From: Stella humosa
GTDB lineage: Bacteria > Pseudomonadota > Alphaproteobacteria > ATCC43930 > Allostellaceae
DNA length: 64,000 nt
Direction of reading: 5' to 3'
Assembly: GCF_006738645.1 (NCBI RefSeq)
Contig: NZ_AP019700.1
Coordinates: 4,198,001-4,262,000 of the forward strand
A program made the translations under genes and the position numbers. The notes under the pieces were generated by a model that did not search any database, was not told the DNA's origin, and worked only from the letters and a program-made list of their open reading frames with translations. Every line of letters begins with the position of its first letter. Within the stretch, counting starts at the first letter, position 1. Below are positions 36,900-46,174 of the stretch, one piece after another.

Positions 36900-39857
36900 A
36901 TGGAGTCGAGGTCGAGAGGCGTCGAGGACAGGGCCTATCGCTTCGGTGAATACCGGCTGCTTCCAGCCCGGCAGCTGCTGCTGCACGGCGACGACCCGGT
37001 CCGGATCGGCAGTCGTGCCTTCGATCTGCTGCGACTGCTGGTGGAACGACAGGGCGAGCTGTTGAGCAAGGCGGAACTGATCCGCTTCGCCTGGCCCGAC
37101 ACCTTCGTTCACGGCGACAATCTCAAGGTCAACATCGCCGCGTTGCGGCGCGCCCTGGCGCAGGCGGGAACCGATGTGCCCTTTATTGCGACGATCCCCG
37201 GCCGGGGCTACCGCTTCGTCGCGACGGTGCAGGTGGAAGGTGCCACCACCCCCGACGACGCCCCGGCTCGGTTTCCAGCCCCGGGCGATGGCCTGCCGGG
37301 GCCGTCCAGCGTGATCGGGCGTGAGGACGATATTGCCCAGATCGCCGATGCGCTGGATGGGCGCCGCTTCCTCACGATCGTCGGCCCGGCCGGGGTGGGC
37401 AAGACCACCACGGCCGTCGCCGCGGCGCGGCGGGCGGCCGAGTGCTACCCGGACGGCATCTGCTTCATCGACCTTGCCGCGATCGGCGATCCCCAGCTCG
37501 TCGCGGCAGCGGTCGCCTGCGGGATCGGCCTGGGCGACAATCCGAAGGACATCCTGGTCGGCATCGTCAATGCCTTGCGCGGCCGCCGCAAGCTGCTGAT
37601 CTTCGACAATTGCGAGCATGTGCTGACGGCAGCATCGGTGGTGGCCGAGCATATCCGCGCGGCAGTTCCCGACATCGCCATCCTCGCCACCAGCCGGGAA
37701 CCCCTCAGGACCCGGAACGAGACTCTCCATCGCCTGCCGCCGCTGCCCTGCCCGGCCAAGGACGACGGCATCGATCGCGAGCGGGCCATGACGTTTCCGG
37801 CCGTAGCACTCTTCGCCGCGCGCGCGGGCGAGGCGGCCGGCTTCCGGATGAGCGATGCCGACGCGCCCGTCGTCGCCAGCATCTGCCGGCGCCTCGATGG
37901 CATCCCGCTCGCGATCGAGCTGGCGGCGCCACGCCTGCTTTCCTGCGACGCGGCCACCCTCCTGGGTCTCCTTGAGCGCAACTTCGAACTGCTCAGCTAC
38001 GGTCCGCCGCATGCCCCCATCCGCCAGCAGACGCTGCTGGCCACCCTGGACTGGAGCTATCGCCTGCTGTCGGACGATGAGGCCGCAATGCTGCGGCTTC
38101 TGGCCGTGTTTGCCGGCACCTTCACGCTGGAGGATGCCGTCGGCGTCGGCCGGCACCTCGAGCATTCGCCCGACGCGGTTGCCGGCTGGATCGAGGGCCT
38201 CGCCGGCAAGTCGCTGCTGTCGTCAGGCTTCGCCGAAGGCGGCTTGCAATACCGCCTGCTCGATGCGACCCGCAGCTATGCGGCAGAGCGCCTGCGTGGC
38301 GCGCGCGAGCATCGCCATGCCAGCGCGGCCCACGCGGCCTGGTTGCTCGGCCTGTTCGAGCAGGCCGAGGTCGAATGGCAGTGGCGCATCCGCGAGGAAT
38401 GGACCGCCGCCTATGGTCGCCGCGCCAACGACCTGCGCAAGGCGATCGACTGGGCTTTCGGCGAGGATGGCGATGCGCGGCTGGGCATCGGGCTCACCGC
38501 CGCCGCCATACCACTGTGGGACGAGCTGTCCTCGGTCGAGGAGAGCGGGCGGCATGTCCGCCGCACCCTGCGGTCGCCAGCCCTTGCAGAATGCGCCCCC
38601 GCCCTGCAGATGCGGCTGGCGACCGCACATGCCTGGAGCCTGACCTATACCGAGCGCTTCGACCCGGAGGCCGAGGCGGCCTGGCAGGAAAGCCTGCGGC
38701 TGGCCGAGCTGACCGGCGACGCGGACTATCGCCTGCGGGCGCTGTGGGGGCTGGCAATACTACAGTGCTATTGCGGCCGGCATCGCCAGGCGCTGGCCAG
38801 CCTCCGGCAATTCGAGGCCCTCGCGGAGCGGGAGGACGACCGGTCCGCAGCACCGGCCGGCGAACGGCTTCGGGTGATCACCGAGTTCTACCTGGGCGAT
38901 GTTCGCGGCGCGCACGAGGAACTGAAGCGGCTCGTGCGACGCCACGACACGCATGCCCGGCGATCGCGCGTCGCGCGCTTCCAGATCGATTCCTATGTCG
39001 GGATCAAGACGTCGCTCAGCCTGGCCGAATGGGTGTGCGGCCTTCCCGAGCAGGCGGTCGTGACGGCGCAGGCGGCGCTCGATGCCGCCACGACCATCGG
39101 GCATGTGGTCTCGCAATCGAACGTCCTGGTGCTGGCGGTGCTGCCGATCGACCTCTGGACGGGGCGGATCGCCGCGGCGGAGCGCCATCTGACCGCCTTG
39201 GCCGCCAATCTCGACCAGCCGGACATCGCCCTCTGGGGACCGGCTGCCCGCTTCTTCGAGGGCATGATCCGGCACGAACGCGGCGATGCCGGGGGGCTCG
39301 ACCAGGTGCGGACCGTGCTCGCCGAACTGGCCGCCGCCAACCTCCTGGTGCGATTGCCGAACTGCTTCGCCATGCTGGCGGCGGCGGCATTGCAGCACGA
39401 CCGGATGGATATCGCGCGGGAGAGCATCGCCGCCGCCCTCGACCATCTCGAGCGCCAGGAGGAGTTCTGGTGCCAGCCGGAGGTGCTGCGCGTGCGCGGC
39501 CTCGTGCAATGGCGCGACGGCGATACGGAGGAAGCGGAACGGACCCTGCTGCGCGCCGCGCAGTTGGCGGGCGAATCCGGCGCGTACTCTTTCGAGTTGC
39601 GGGCCGCGCTGAGCCTGGCCGAATGCTGGACCGCCGGCGGCCGCCCCGCCGCCGCCCTGGCCCTGCTGGACCCGATCTGCCGTCGCTTCGACGAGGCCGG
39701 CGAGAGCAGGGATATCGTCCAGGCCCGCCAATTGCTGGCGCGGCTCCACATGCCGGCCGGTCAGGCGCGAACCCCAGCGGCCTCACGCGGTCGGGACGAA
39801 ATCAGCGAAGCGCGCCGCCCGCGCCGCCGACGCGGGCATCCCACCCCAGCTTCTTGA
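36900..39857 (+). CDS. Winged-helix/NB-ARC ATPase transcriptional regulator
   Basis: A 985-residue one-component regulator. The N-terminal OmpR/PhoB-type winged helix (about 12-95) has FDLLRLLVERQGELLSKAEL and the wing PFIATIPGRGYRFVA. An NB-ARC-type ATPase follows, with Walker A GPAGVGKTTTAVAAA near residue 170, Walker B KLLIFDNCEHV and sensor TSREPLRT. The C-terminal half (about 500-960) is helical and repeat-like, resembling TPR/ATPase-associated sensing domains. Family knowledge: such proteins switch on after ligand and ATP binding. ATG 36900 is chosen for the GGAGAAGG ribosome site; upstream in-frame codons are unlikely. It is divergent from the fusion gene and flanks a GGT triple repeat. 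Confidence 0.88.
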   Translation: MESRSRGVEDRAYRFGEYRLLPARQLLLHGDDPVRIGSRAFDLLRLLVERQGELLSKAELIRFAWPDTFVHGDNLKVNIAALRRALAQAGTDVPFIATIPGRGYRFVATVQVEGATTPDDAPARFPAPGDGLPGPSSVIGREDDIAQIADALDGRRFLTIVGPAGVGKTTTAVAAARRAAECYPDGICFIDLAAIGDPQLVAAAVACGIGLGDNPKDILVGIVNALRGRRKLLIFDNCEHVLTAASVVAEHIRAAVPDIAILATSREPLRTRNETLHRLPPLPCPAKDDGIDRERAMTFPAVALFAARAGEAAGFRMSDADAPVVASICRRLDGIPLAIELAAPRLLSCDAATLLGLLERNFELLSYGPPHAPIRQQTLLATLDWSYRLLSDDEAAMLRLLAVFAGTFTLEDAVGVGRHLEHSPDAVAGWIEGLAGKSLLSSGFAEGGLQYRLLDATRSYAAERLRGAREHRHASAAHAAWLLGLFEQAEVEWQWRIREEWTAAYGRRANDLRKAIDWAFGEDGDARLGIGLTAAAIPLWDELSSVEESGRHVRRTLRSPALAECAPALQMRLATAHAWSLTYTERFDPEAEAAWQESLRLAELTGDADYRLRALWGLAILQCYCGRHRQALASLRQFEALAEREDDRSAAPAGERLRVITEFYLGDVRGAHEELKRLVRRHDTHARRSRVARFQIDSYVGIKTSLSLAEWVCGLPEQAVVTAQAALDAATTIGHVVSQSNVLVLAVLPIDLWTGRIAAAERHLTALAANLDQPDIALWGPAARFFEGMIRHERGDAGGLDQVRTVLAELAAANLLVRLPNCFAMLAAAALQHDRMDIARESIAAALDHLERQEEFWCQPEVLRVRGLVQWRDGDTEEAERTLLRAAQLAGESGAYSFELRAALSLAECWTAGGRPAAALALLDPICRRFDEAGESRDIVQARQLLARLHMPAGQARTPAASRGRDEISEARRPRRRRGHPTPAS

Positions 39858-40091
39858 CCTGCTGCGCCACGGCCTCCAGGTCAGCCTGGTTCGCCCCGTC
39901 GCGAGCGAGGATTGGCATGGCGGCGTGACCGACCTGCACCGAACGGGCAGGGTCGTGGGCGTCGACCACGGCTGGAACCTCACCCACGGCATAGCCGCGG
40001 CCCGAACGCAGCCGCATTTCCGGTCGACCGGGGGTCGGCCGCGGGCGCATGATCGCACGATCGATCGGACCGACATCAACAGCCGGCTGCC

Positions 40092-41384
40092 ATGACCCGC
40101 TCCAAAGTCCACGAGTTCAACGCCCCGTCCGGCTGGAACGCGCTGTTGCCGCCGCGCCGGCCGACCGAGCCGATCCGCGGCAAGCACCGCGTCAAGTACG
40201 CGGTCGTCGGCGCCGGCTACACCGGAACCGCCGCGGCCCGCCGGTTGCACGAGCTCGATCCCGCAGGCGACATCATGCTGGTCGATGCCGGCACGGTCGG
40301 CGAGGGCTCGTCGGGCCGCAACTCCGGCTTCACCCGGCCGCTCGAGTTCCCGATGGAGCTGACGCGGGCGAACGCCGGCAAGGTCGCCAAGATCAAGCCC
40401 TTCTACGAGGAAGGCTTCTACTGGCTGAAGGACATCGTCGAGCGCCACGGCATCGACTGCGGGCTGGTGCGCGCCGGCGTCATCCGGGGTGCGGCGACCG
40501 ACCTGGGCGAGAGCCGCATCCGCACGGCGAGCGCGGTAATGGACGAGCTCGGTTACGAGCACCGGATCGTCCCACGGGAGGAGCTGAACGACCGCGTCGC
40601 CACCGCCTACTACCGCTGCGGCCTCCTAGTCACGGACTCCTACCTGCTGCAGCCGGCGGCCTTGATCCGCGGCCTCGTCGACAACCTGCCCAGGGAGATC
40701 GCGGTGCACGAGGGGTCGACCGTGCGCCGGATGTCGCGGCCGGGAAAGTGGGTGCTGGAGCTGGACGGCGCCACGATCGAGGCCGACCAGGTGGTCCTGG
40801 CGACCAATGCCTACGTCAAGCATTTCGGCTATCTCGTCGACCGGACGGTGGCGACCTACACCTACGCCGCGATCACCGAGGCGATGGCGCCGGAGGATGC
40901 GGCGCGGACCGGCTCCATGACCCATTGGGGCATCCTGCCGCCGCACAAGATGGGGACCACCTGCCGCCGGGTGAGCGAGAACCGGCTGATGGTGCGCAGC
41001 CTCGCCTCCTACGAGGGCGAGCTGCGGCCCGACGTGGTGAAGGCGGGCCTGACCGACATCTTCCGCGCCCGCTGGCCGCATCTGGCCCATGTGAAGCTGG
41101 AGCATGTCTGGGGCGGCGCCACCGCCTTCACGATGAACGGCTCGCCCTGGTGGGGGAAGTTCGACGAGGGGCTCTTCTCGGCCGGCGGCTGCAACGGCGC
41201 CGGCATCACCAAGGGCACGCTGCTGGGCAAGCGCCTGGCCGAACTGATGACGGGCCATGGCGACCATTCCGGCCTGGCCGACGCGTTCGGCGAGCCAAGT
41301 TGGCTGGCGCCGGAGCCGTTCCGGCGTATCGGCTACCACGTCATCGCGCGCAAGGAGCGCAAGCTGGCCGGGGCGGAGCGGTAG
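40092..41384 (+). CDS. DAO-family FAD-dependent oxidoreductase (gamma-glutamylputrescine-oxidase-like)
   Basis: A 430-residue flavoprotein. After a 35-residue lead, the FAD-binding dinucleotide motif is YAVVGAGYTGTAAARRLHEL. The GEGSSGRNSGFTRP segment is the DAO/PuuB-type active-site loop, and the C-terminal FAD contact is GGCNGAGITKGTLLGKRLAEL. Members deaminate amines or secondary amino acids using oxygen. The substrate is not predictable; it is alone, 348 bp from the next gene. The 234-bp gap before it (39858-40091) holds no gene I trust. Confidence 0.82.
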   Translation: MTRSKVHEFNAPSGWNALLPPRRPTEPIRGKHRVKYAVVGAGYTGTAAARRLHELDPAGDIMLVDAGTVGEGSSGRNSGFTRPLEFPMELTRANAGKVAKIKPFYEEGFYWLKDIVERHGIDCGLVRAGVIRGAATDLGESRIRTASAVMDELGYEHRIVPREELNDRVATAYYRCGLLVTDSYLLQPAALIRGLVDNLPREIAVHEGSTVRRMSRPGKWVLELDGATIEADQVVLATNAYVKHFGYLVDRTVATYTYAAITEAMAPEDAARTGSMTHWGILPPHKMGTTCRRVSENRLMVRSLASYEGELRPDVVKAGLTDIFRARWPHLAHVKLEHVWGGATAFTMNGSPWWGKFDEGLFSAGGCNGAGITKGTLLGKRLAELMTGHGDHSGLADAFGEPSWLAPEPFRRIGYHVIARKERKLAGAER

Positions 41385-41732
41385 GCGGCTTCCCCTTTGC
41401 TTTGACCTGAGCGGCGACTCCGACCGAGCCGGTCCTTTGGCCGCGACCGCAGACGATCTACTGCCGGTCCCGGCGGTTCGTTCGTTTCCGCTGCTTGTCC
41501 GATGATCTCGGATTCGAGGTCGTGGAGAGGACTGCATTCTCCGGCCGTCCGTAGACCGCAGATCCCGTGTACCTGGACCCCGCCCCGACTGAACGTGCAG
41601 TGCGACAACCCGCCCCTCTCAACGATCTCGATCTGGTCGGCCGCGATGATCGAGGAAAAGCAGTGTGCGATCGTGTTGGCCGTGCGGTCAGCGCAGCCGC
41701 GCTGACCGCTCTGGGAACGGCCGGATCTGAGG
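41385..41732. other. 348-bp intergenic region with a hairpin
   Basis: The gap lies between the end of the DAO-like gene and the convergent end of the SDR gene. No reading frame looks real. The only clear structure is a perfect 10-bp stem CGGTCAGCGC / GCGCTGACCG at 41685-41694 and 41699-41708 with an AGCC loop, 25 bp beyond the SDR stop. It has no T-run and may still help end SDR transcription. Confidence 0.5.
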
Positions 41733-42515
41733 CTATGGCTGGGGAGCGACCGGAACGGTGTAGTTGAGACCGCCGCGGCCGCCATCGACATACACGGTCT
41801 GACCGGTCATGTAGCCGGCATCCTCGCCCGCAAGAAAGAACGCCACGCCGGCAACATCGGCGCCGGTGCCGAACCTGCCGAGCGGCGTTCGCGACAGGAT
41901 GCGGTCGCGACTGACCGGGTCGGACAAGAGGCTCTCCCGATTGAGTTCGGTCACGATAGTGCCTGGGCCGATCGCGTTGACGCGGATCTTGTGGGGGGCA
42001 AGGCTGAGCGACATCGCCCGCGTCAGCGACGAGATGCCACCCTTGGATGCCGCATATGGCGAAATGGTCGGCATCGTCATGATGACGCTGGTGGACGACA
42101 TGTTGACGATGGCACCGCCGCCGCCACGCTCCACCATGTGCCGCGCCACGCGCTGGCCGCAGAGGAAGACCGACTTGAGATTGGTCTGGATGACGGCATC
42201 GAAATCCTCCTCCGGCAGGTCGAGGAAATCGTAGCGGCGCATGATGCCTGCATTGTTGATCAGGACGTCGATCCGGCCGAAGCGTTCCAGCACGGCGTCG
42301 ATCGTCGCGTCGACCTGCTCCTTGATGCCGACGTCGCAGCGGAAGAACGCGGCCTCCGCCTTCGCACCGATCTCGGCGGCCGTGCGCTTGCCCGCCTCGT
42401 CTTCGATGTCGAGGATCGCCACCTTGGCGCCCTCGGCCGCGAACCGCTCCGCGCAGGCGCGGCCGATGCCGCGTGCCGCGCCCGTGACCACCACCGTCTT
42501 GCCAGCCATACCCAT
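41733..42515 (-). CDS. Short-chain dehydrogenase/reductase (SDR)
   Basis: A 260-residue classical SDR. The NAD(P) loop is TGAARGIGRACAERF near residue 11; DVGIKE marks the adenine contact, with Asp in ILDIED favouring NAD+. NNAGIM, then the catalytic Ser in MSSTSVIM and Tyr/Lys in YAASKGGI, complete the triad; PGTI and YVDGG are present. The ATG 42515 (MGMAGK) start is preferred over the longer frame. It oxidises an alcohol or hydroxy acid intermediate of the island. Its promoter shares the palindrome at 42573 with the divergent GntR gene. Confidence 0.92.
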   Translation of the reverse strand: MGMAGKTVVVTGAARGIGRACAERFAAEGAKVAILDIEDEAGKRTAAEIGAKAEAAFFRCDVGIKEQVDATIDAVLERFGRIDVLINNAGIMRRYDFLDLPEEDFDAVIQTNLKSVFLCGQRVARHMVERGGGGAIVNMSSTSVIMTMPTISPYAASKGGISSLTRAMSLSLAPHKIRVNAIGPGTIVTELNRESLLSDPVSRDRILSRTPLGRFGTGADVAGVAFFLAGEDAGYMTGQTVYVDGGRGGLNYTVPVAPQP

Positions 42516-42572
42516 GTCCACCAACCCTCGTCTCGAAGGCCGCCACCGGCCCATTTGCTGGCCGATAATATA

Positions 42573-42586
42573 GGATACTAGTTTAC
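42573..42586. promoter_or_regulatory. Operator candidate A (SDR / GntR divergent promoter)
   Basis: GGATACTAGTTTAC matches the proposed GTATACTAGTATAC consensus at 12 of 14 positions. It is 58 bp before the SDR start and 101 bp before the GntR start, in a locally AT-rich patch. Confidence 0.55.
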
Positions 42587-42686
42587 CTTGCTACTAGGGA
42601 TCGGTAGCGGGGGTGGTTATGGACCGGCCAGTCGCCTATATTCGAGGCGGTGGGAATGGGAGTCTGCGCCAGTGTCGCTTGGAGCC

Positions 42687-43460
42687 ATGAAGTTCGAGAC
42701 GTTGAAGCCGGTGAAGGCAGCCCAGTTGATCGCCCAGCGCGTGCGCGACGCCGTGCTGTCGGGCGAGCTTGCGGTGGGCGACCGGCTGCCGACCGAGAAG
42801 GAACTGATCAAGCAGCTAGGATACAGCCGGGCGGTGGTCCGCGAGGGCCTGCGGCTGCTGGAATCGGATGGGCTGATCCATCTCCAGGCCGGGCGCAATG
42901 GCGGCGCCGTCATCAGCAGCCCGAACACCGAGCGGCTCGTCTCCAGCCTGAACACCATCCTGCGCCTGCAAAGCACGACCGTGGCCGAGGTGCACGAAGC
43001 CCAGCGGCTGATCGAGCCCCTGGTAATCCAGCTCGCCTGCGACCGCGCGACGGTCGAGGACATCGCCGCCGTCCGCCGCACCATCGAGCTGATCGAGGAG
43101 AATCCGGGCGACAAGGACCTGGTGCTGGAGCAAAGCAACCGCTTCCACACGCTGCTGGGCGAGGCCGCCCACAACAACGTCATGGCCATCATCACCACGC
43201 TGATGCGCGAGGTCGTGATCCAGATGGCCTATAGCGGCGATGCGGCCGAGGCGCTGACCATCGCGCGCATCCACCGCCGGATCCTCGACGCCGTCGAGGC
43301 GCGCGACGTCAAGGCCGCGACCCGCCGCGCCCTGCGCCATCTCGATGCCACGGAATGCGTGATGACGACGCGCGAGCCGGCGGTGGCCGACGCGACCGTG
43401 GTGCCGCTCGGCCGGCGCAAGGCCGCCAGTACCGCGCGGGTGGCAGTGGCCAAGGACTGA
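42687..43460 (+). CDS. GntR family (FadR/FCD subfamily) transcriptional regulator
   Basis: A 257-residue regulator starting MKFETLKPVKAAQLIAQRVR after a GGAG box. The winged helix (about 10-75) shows GDRLPTEKELIKQLGYSRAVVREGLRLL, a near-perfect GntR/FadR match. The FCD domain (about 95-225) keeps metal-binding positions: the His in NRFHTLLGEAAHN and the His in RIHRRILDAVEARD. FCD regulators sense organic-acid or keto-acid ligands and usually bind short AT-rich palindromes. Palindromes of one type lie upstream of five transcription units in this window, so it probably controls the catabolic island and itself. Confidence 0.92.
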   Translation: MKFETLKPVKAAQLIAQRVRDAVLSGELAVGDRLPTEKELIKQLGYSRAVVREGLRLLESDGLIHLQAGRNGGAVISSPNTERLVSSLNTILRLQSTTVAEVHEAQRLIEPLVIQLACDRATVEDIAAVRRTIELIEENPGDKDLVLEQSNRFHTLLGEAAHNNVMAIITTLMREVVIQMAYSGDAAEALTIARIHRRILDAVEARDVKAATRRALRHLDATECVMTTREPAVADATVVPLGRRKAASTARVAVAKD

Positions 43461-43497
43461 ACGCCGCCGCGCCACGGGACCACTGGCGCATCAATAG

Positions 43498-43511
43498 GTA
43501 TACCAGTATAC
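43498..43511. promoter_or_regulatory. Operator candidate B (aminotransferase promoter)
   Basis: GTATACCAGTATAC matches the proposed palindrome at 13 of 14 positions and is the best copy in the window. It lies 62 bp upstream of the aminotransferase start and just after the GntR gene. Confidence 0.65.
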
Positions 43512-43572
43512 GCTGATGCTGCCTTCTGCCCGGGTGGGGTGGACGAGCGATCGACGCATACCGGAGGATGCC

Positions 43573-44514
43573 ATGGCGGCCAGTGCGGATTTCGTGTGGA
43601 AGGATGGACGGATCGTGCCGTGGGCCGAGGCCACGGTGCATGTCTCGGCCGAGACGGTGCTGCGCGGCGCCAACGTGTTCGAGGGCATGCGCGCCTACTG
43701 GAGCGAGGCCGAGAAGGAACTCTACATCTTCAAGAACAAGGAGCACCTGCGCCGCCTGCGCCAGTCCTGCAAGATCATGCGGATGACGGTGCCCTACAGC
43801 GACGACGAGTTCACCCAGGCCTTCATCGACCTGTTGCGCGCCAACAAGTTCACCGCCGGCGTCCACTTCCGCCCCGTGGTCTATTTCGGCGAGGGCGAAT
43901 CCTATGCCTGGAAGCCCGAGGACATCCACAACGGCGCCTTCGTCATCGCCTATTCGCGGCCGCACGCGCCCTCGATCAAGAACGGCATCAAGAGCTGCGT
44001 CAGCACCTGGCGGCGCAACTCCGACAATGCCTCGCCGTCGCGGGTGAAGGCGGCCGCCAACTACCACAATTCCCGCCTGGCCCAGGTCGAGGCGAAGATG
44101 AACGGCTTCGGCCCGCCGATCATGCTGAACGACCGCGGCGAGGTGGCCGAGAGCCCCGGCGCCTGCTTCATGATGGTGCGCGACGGCGTCGTCATCACGC
44201 CGCCGGTCAGCGCCGACATCCTGGAGAGCATCACGCGCCAGACCCTGATCGACCTCTATCGCGAGGAGCTGGGCGTCACCGTCATCGAGCGCGACATCGA
44301 CCGCACCGAGCTCTACATCGCCGACGAGACCTTCTTCTGCGGCAGCGGCGCCGAGGTCCAGCCGATCACCGCCGTCGACCACTACGACGTCGGCGACGGC
44401 AAGGTCGGCCCCCTCACCCGCCGGATCCAGGACCTCTATTTCGACATCGCCGCCGGCAAGGTCGACAAGTTCCGCCACTGGCTCACGCCGGTATACGGCA
44501 ACAGCCGCCCCTGA
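43573..44514 (+). CDS. Class IV aminotransferase (IlvE/D-amino-acid transaminase-like)
   Basis: A 313-residue PLP enzyme of fold type IV. Recognisable parts are SAETVLRGANVFEGMRAYW near residue 25 (substrate and PLP cap), FRPVVYFGEGESYAW, the Schiff-base Lys in SRVKAAANYHNSRLA (near residue 158), LNDRGEVAESPGACFMMVR and ITPPVSADILESITR. It resembles branched-chain transaminases but lies in a catabolic island rather than near ilv genes, so it may convert an island-specific amino acid to its keto acid. ATG 43573 has GGAGG upstream. Operator B precedes it. Confidence 0.85.
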   Translation: MAASADFVWKDGRIVPWAEATVHVSAETVLRGANVFEGMRAYWSEAEKELYIFKNKEHLRRLRQSCKIMRMTVPYSDDEFTQAFIDLLRANKFTAGVHFRPVVYFGEGESYAWKPEDIHNGAFVIAYSRPHAPSIKNGIKSCVSTWRRNSDNASPSRVKAAANYHNSRLAQVEAKMNGFGPPIMLNDRGEVAESPGACFMMVRDGVVITPPVSADILESITRQTLIDLYREELGVTVIERDIDRTELYIADETFFCGSGAEVQPITAVDHYDVGDGKVGPLTRRIQDLYFDIAAGKVDKFRHWLTPVYGNSRP

Positions 44515-44528
44515 GGGCGGCCCGGCCA

Positions 44529-44553
44529 CCTCCCCGCCCGGCGGACGGGGAGG
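44529..44553. terminator. Hairpin between convergent genes
   Basis: CCTCCCCG (44529-44536) pairs with CGGGGAGG (44546-44553) around a nine-base loop, between the converging aminotransferase and TPP-enzyme genes. It lacks a T-run in either direction, so a bidirectional terminator is only suggested. Confidence 0.4.
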
Positions 44554-44563
44554 GGGGCCTGCA

Positions 44564-46174
44564 TTACAGTTCGCGCAGGGCGTTGAACTGCGCGACGTAG
44601 CCGGACGCGTCGATGCGGGCGGCGATCACGGTGGTGCGACCGGTCTTCAAGGCCGCCTGCAACGCATCGCCCAGCGCATGCTCGGTGTCGACCACGACGC
44701 CGTCGGCGCCGAAGCCTTGGGCCAGCTTCTCCCAGTCCATGCCGCCCATCTTCACGCCATAGGTCGGCAGGCCCTTGATCTCCTGCTTCACGCGGATCAG
44801 CCCGATCTCCTCGTCGTCGAGGACGACGACGATGATCGGCAGCGCCTCGCGCACCGAGGTCTGCAACTCGGCCACCGCCATCATGAAGCCGCCGTCACCC
44901 GTGAAGGCCACCACCGGCCGGTCCGGATGGGCCAGCCGGGCGGCCAGCGCGCCCGGAATGGCAAAGCCCATCGAGCCCAGGCCGTTGGAGGTGAGGAACT
45001 CGCGCGGGCCGTAGGACTGCCACTTCTGCACCACCAGCAGCCGGCTGGCGCCGGCATCGCAAGTAGCGATCGTGTCGCGCGGCAGGACGGCGCGGGCGAC
45101 CTCCATCGCGCGCTGCGGCGACAGGCCGGTGGCCGGCGTGTCGAGCGCCGCCACCACCTCCTCGCGGAAGGTGCGCGCCGCCTTCTCGCCCCAGCCGCTG
45201 CCCTCGGGCGCCCACTGTGCCAGGCCCGCCAGGATCGACTTCAGGTCGCCCACCACCTCGGGCGCCGCCGGCACCACGGCATCGAGGTTGGGCGTCCCGG
45301 CCAGCGACATCACCGGCAGCGAATAGGGCCAGGGCTTGGGCTGCAGTTCGATGGCGTCCAGCCCGACCGTGACGATCAGGTCGGATTCCAGGATCAGCTT
45401 GCGCTCGATCAGCCCGCCGATGATGCAGCCCGCGCGCAGCGGGTGATCCTCGGGGATGGCGCCCTTGCACTTCGACGTGGTCAGGACCGGCGCGCCCAGC
45501 CGCTCGGCTAGCGCCACCAATTCGGCCGAAGCCCGGCTCCAGTAGACGCCGAGCCCGACCAGAAGGATCGGCTTGCGCGCCTTCGCCAGCACCGCCAGCG
45601 GCTCCTTCAGCGCGTCCCGATCGGGGATCATCGGCACGATCTGCGGCAGCAGCGGGCCCTCGCTCGTGGCCTCCCCGGCTTCGCGCGTGGTCTCGCTCTG
45701 CGGCATGTCGAATTGCACCGGCCCCGGCGGCAGGGCGCAGGCGGTGCGCACCGCGCGGCGCAGTTGCTGGCGGACGGTCTTGGCATTGATCGACGTCGAC
45801 CATTTCGTCACCGGGGCATAGAGCGCCCGCTGGTCCAGCCGCTGCCGCAGGCCGATCTCGTAGGTCGGCGCCGAATACTGGTCGGTGATGGTGATGAGGG
45901 GGCAGCGGTCCATCCAGGCATGGGCGACGCCGTTCACCATGTTGGCCGCACCTGGCCCGCGCGTCGACAGGCAGACGCCGGGCGAGCCGGTGATCTCGCC
46001 CCAGGTGGCGGCCAGCATGGCGCCGGCCGTTTCCTGCTTCATCAGGATGAAGCGCATGCCGCGCTCGCGCGCGGCCTGCATCAGTTCCACCGATTCGCCG
46101 CCGGGGTGCCCGACGATGAACGGCGTCCCCATCTCCTCGAACGCCTGGGCCAGGACCTCAACGGTGGTCGGCAT
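44564..46174 (-). CDS. Thiamine-pyrophosphate enzyme (acetolactate-synthase-like, substrate unknown)
   Basis: A 536-residue TPP enzyme with the usual three domains: N-terminal PYR domain with catalytic Glu48 in LMKQETAGAMLAATWGE, central domain, and C-terminal PP domain with the TPP-Mg motif GDGGFMMAVAELQTSV. The position normally occupied by Asn-Asn reads Asp-Asp in VVVLDDEEIGLIRVKQ, an unusual variation in the metal/diphosphate motif. It is short for a true AHAS and has no small subunit gene nearby. Its start overlaps the end of hydantoinase A by 17 bp, so it belongs to that operon. It likely decarboxylates or condenses a keto acid. Confidence 0.85.
   Translation of the reverse strand: MPTTVEVLAQAFEEMGTPFIVGHPGGESVELMQAARERGMRFILMKQETAGAMLAATWGEITGSPGVCLSTRGPGAANMVNGVAHAWMDRCPLITITDQYSAPTYEIGLRQRLDQRALYAPVTKWSTSINAKTVRQQLRRAVRTACALPPGPVQFDMPQSETTREAGEATSEGPLLPQIVPMIPDRDALKEPLAVLAKARKPILLVGLGVYWSRASAELVALAERLGAPVLTTSKCKGAIPEDHPLRAGCIIGGLIERKLILESDLIVTVGLDAIELQPKPWPYSLPVMSLAGTPNLDAVVPAAPEVVGDLKSILAGLAQWAPEGSGWGEKAARTFREEVVAALDTPATGLSPQRAMEVARAVLPRDTIATCDAGASRLLVVQKWQSYGPREFLTSNGLGSMGFAIPGALAARLAHPDRPVVAFTGDGGFMMAVAELQTSVREALPIIVVVLDDEEIGLIRVKQEIKGLPTYGVKMGGMDWEKLAQGFGADGVVVDTEHALGDALQAALKTGRTTVIAARIDASGYVAQFNALREL

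Noticed and set aside
39802-40050. 82-codon minus-strand frame between the NB-ARC regulator and the DAO gene
   Set aside because: Its middle (DLEAVAQQVKKLGWDAR) looks slightly protein-like, but it overlaps the regulator's end, has no recognisable family and no ribosome site. A remnant is possible but not supported.
41333-41791. 152-codon minus-strand frame across the gap downstream of the SDR gene
   Set aside because: It overlaps the ends of two real genes and has no recognisable domain; treated as non-coding.
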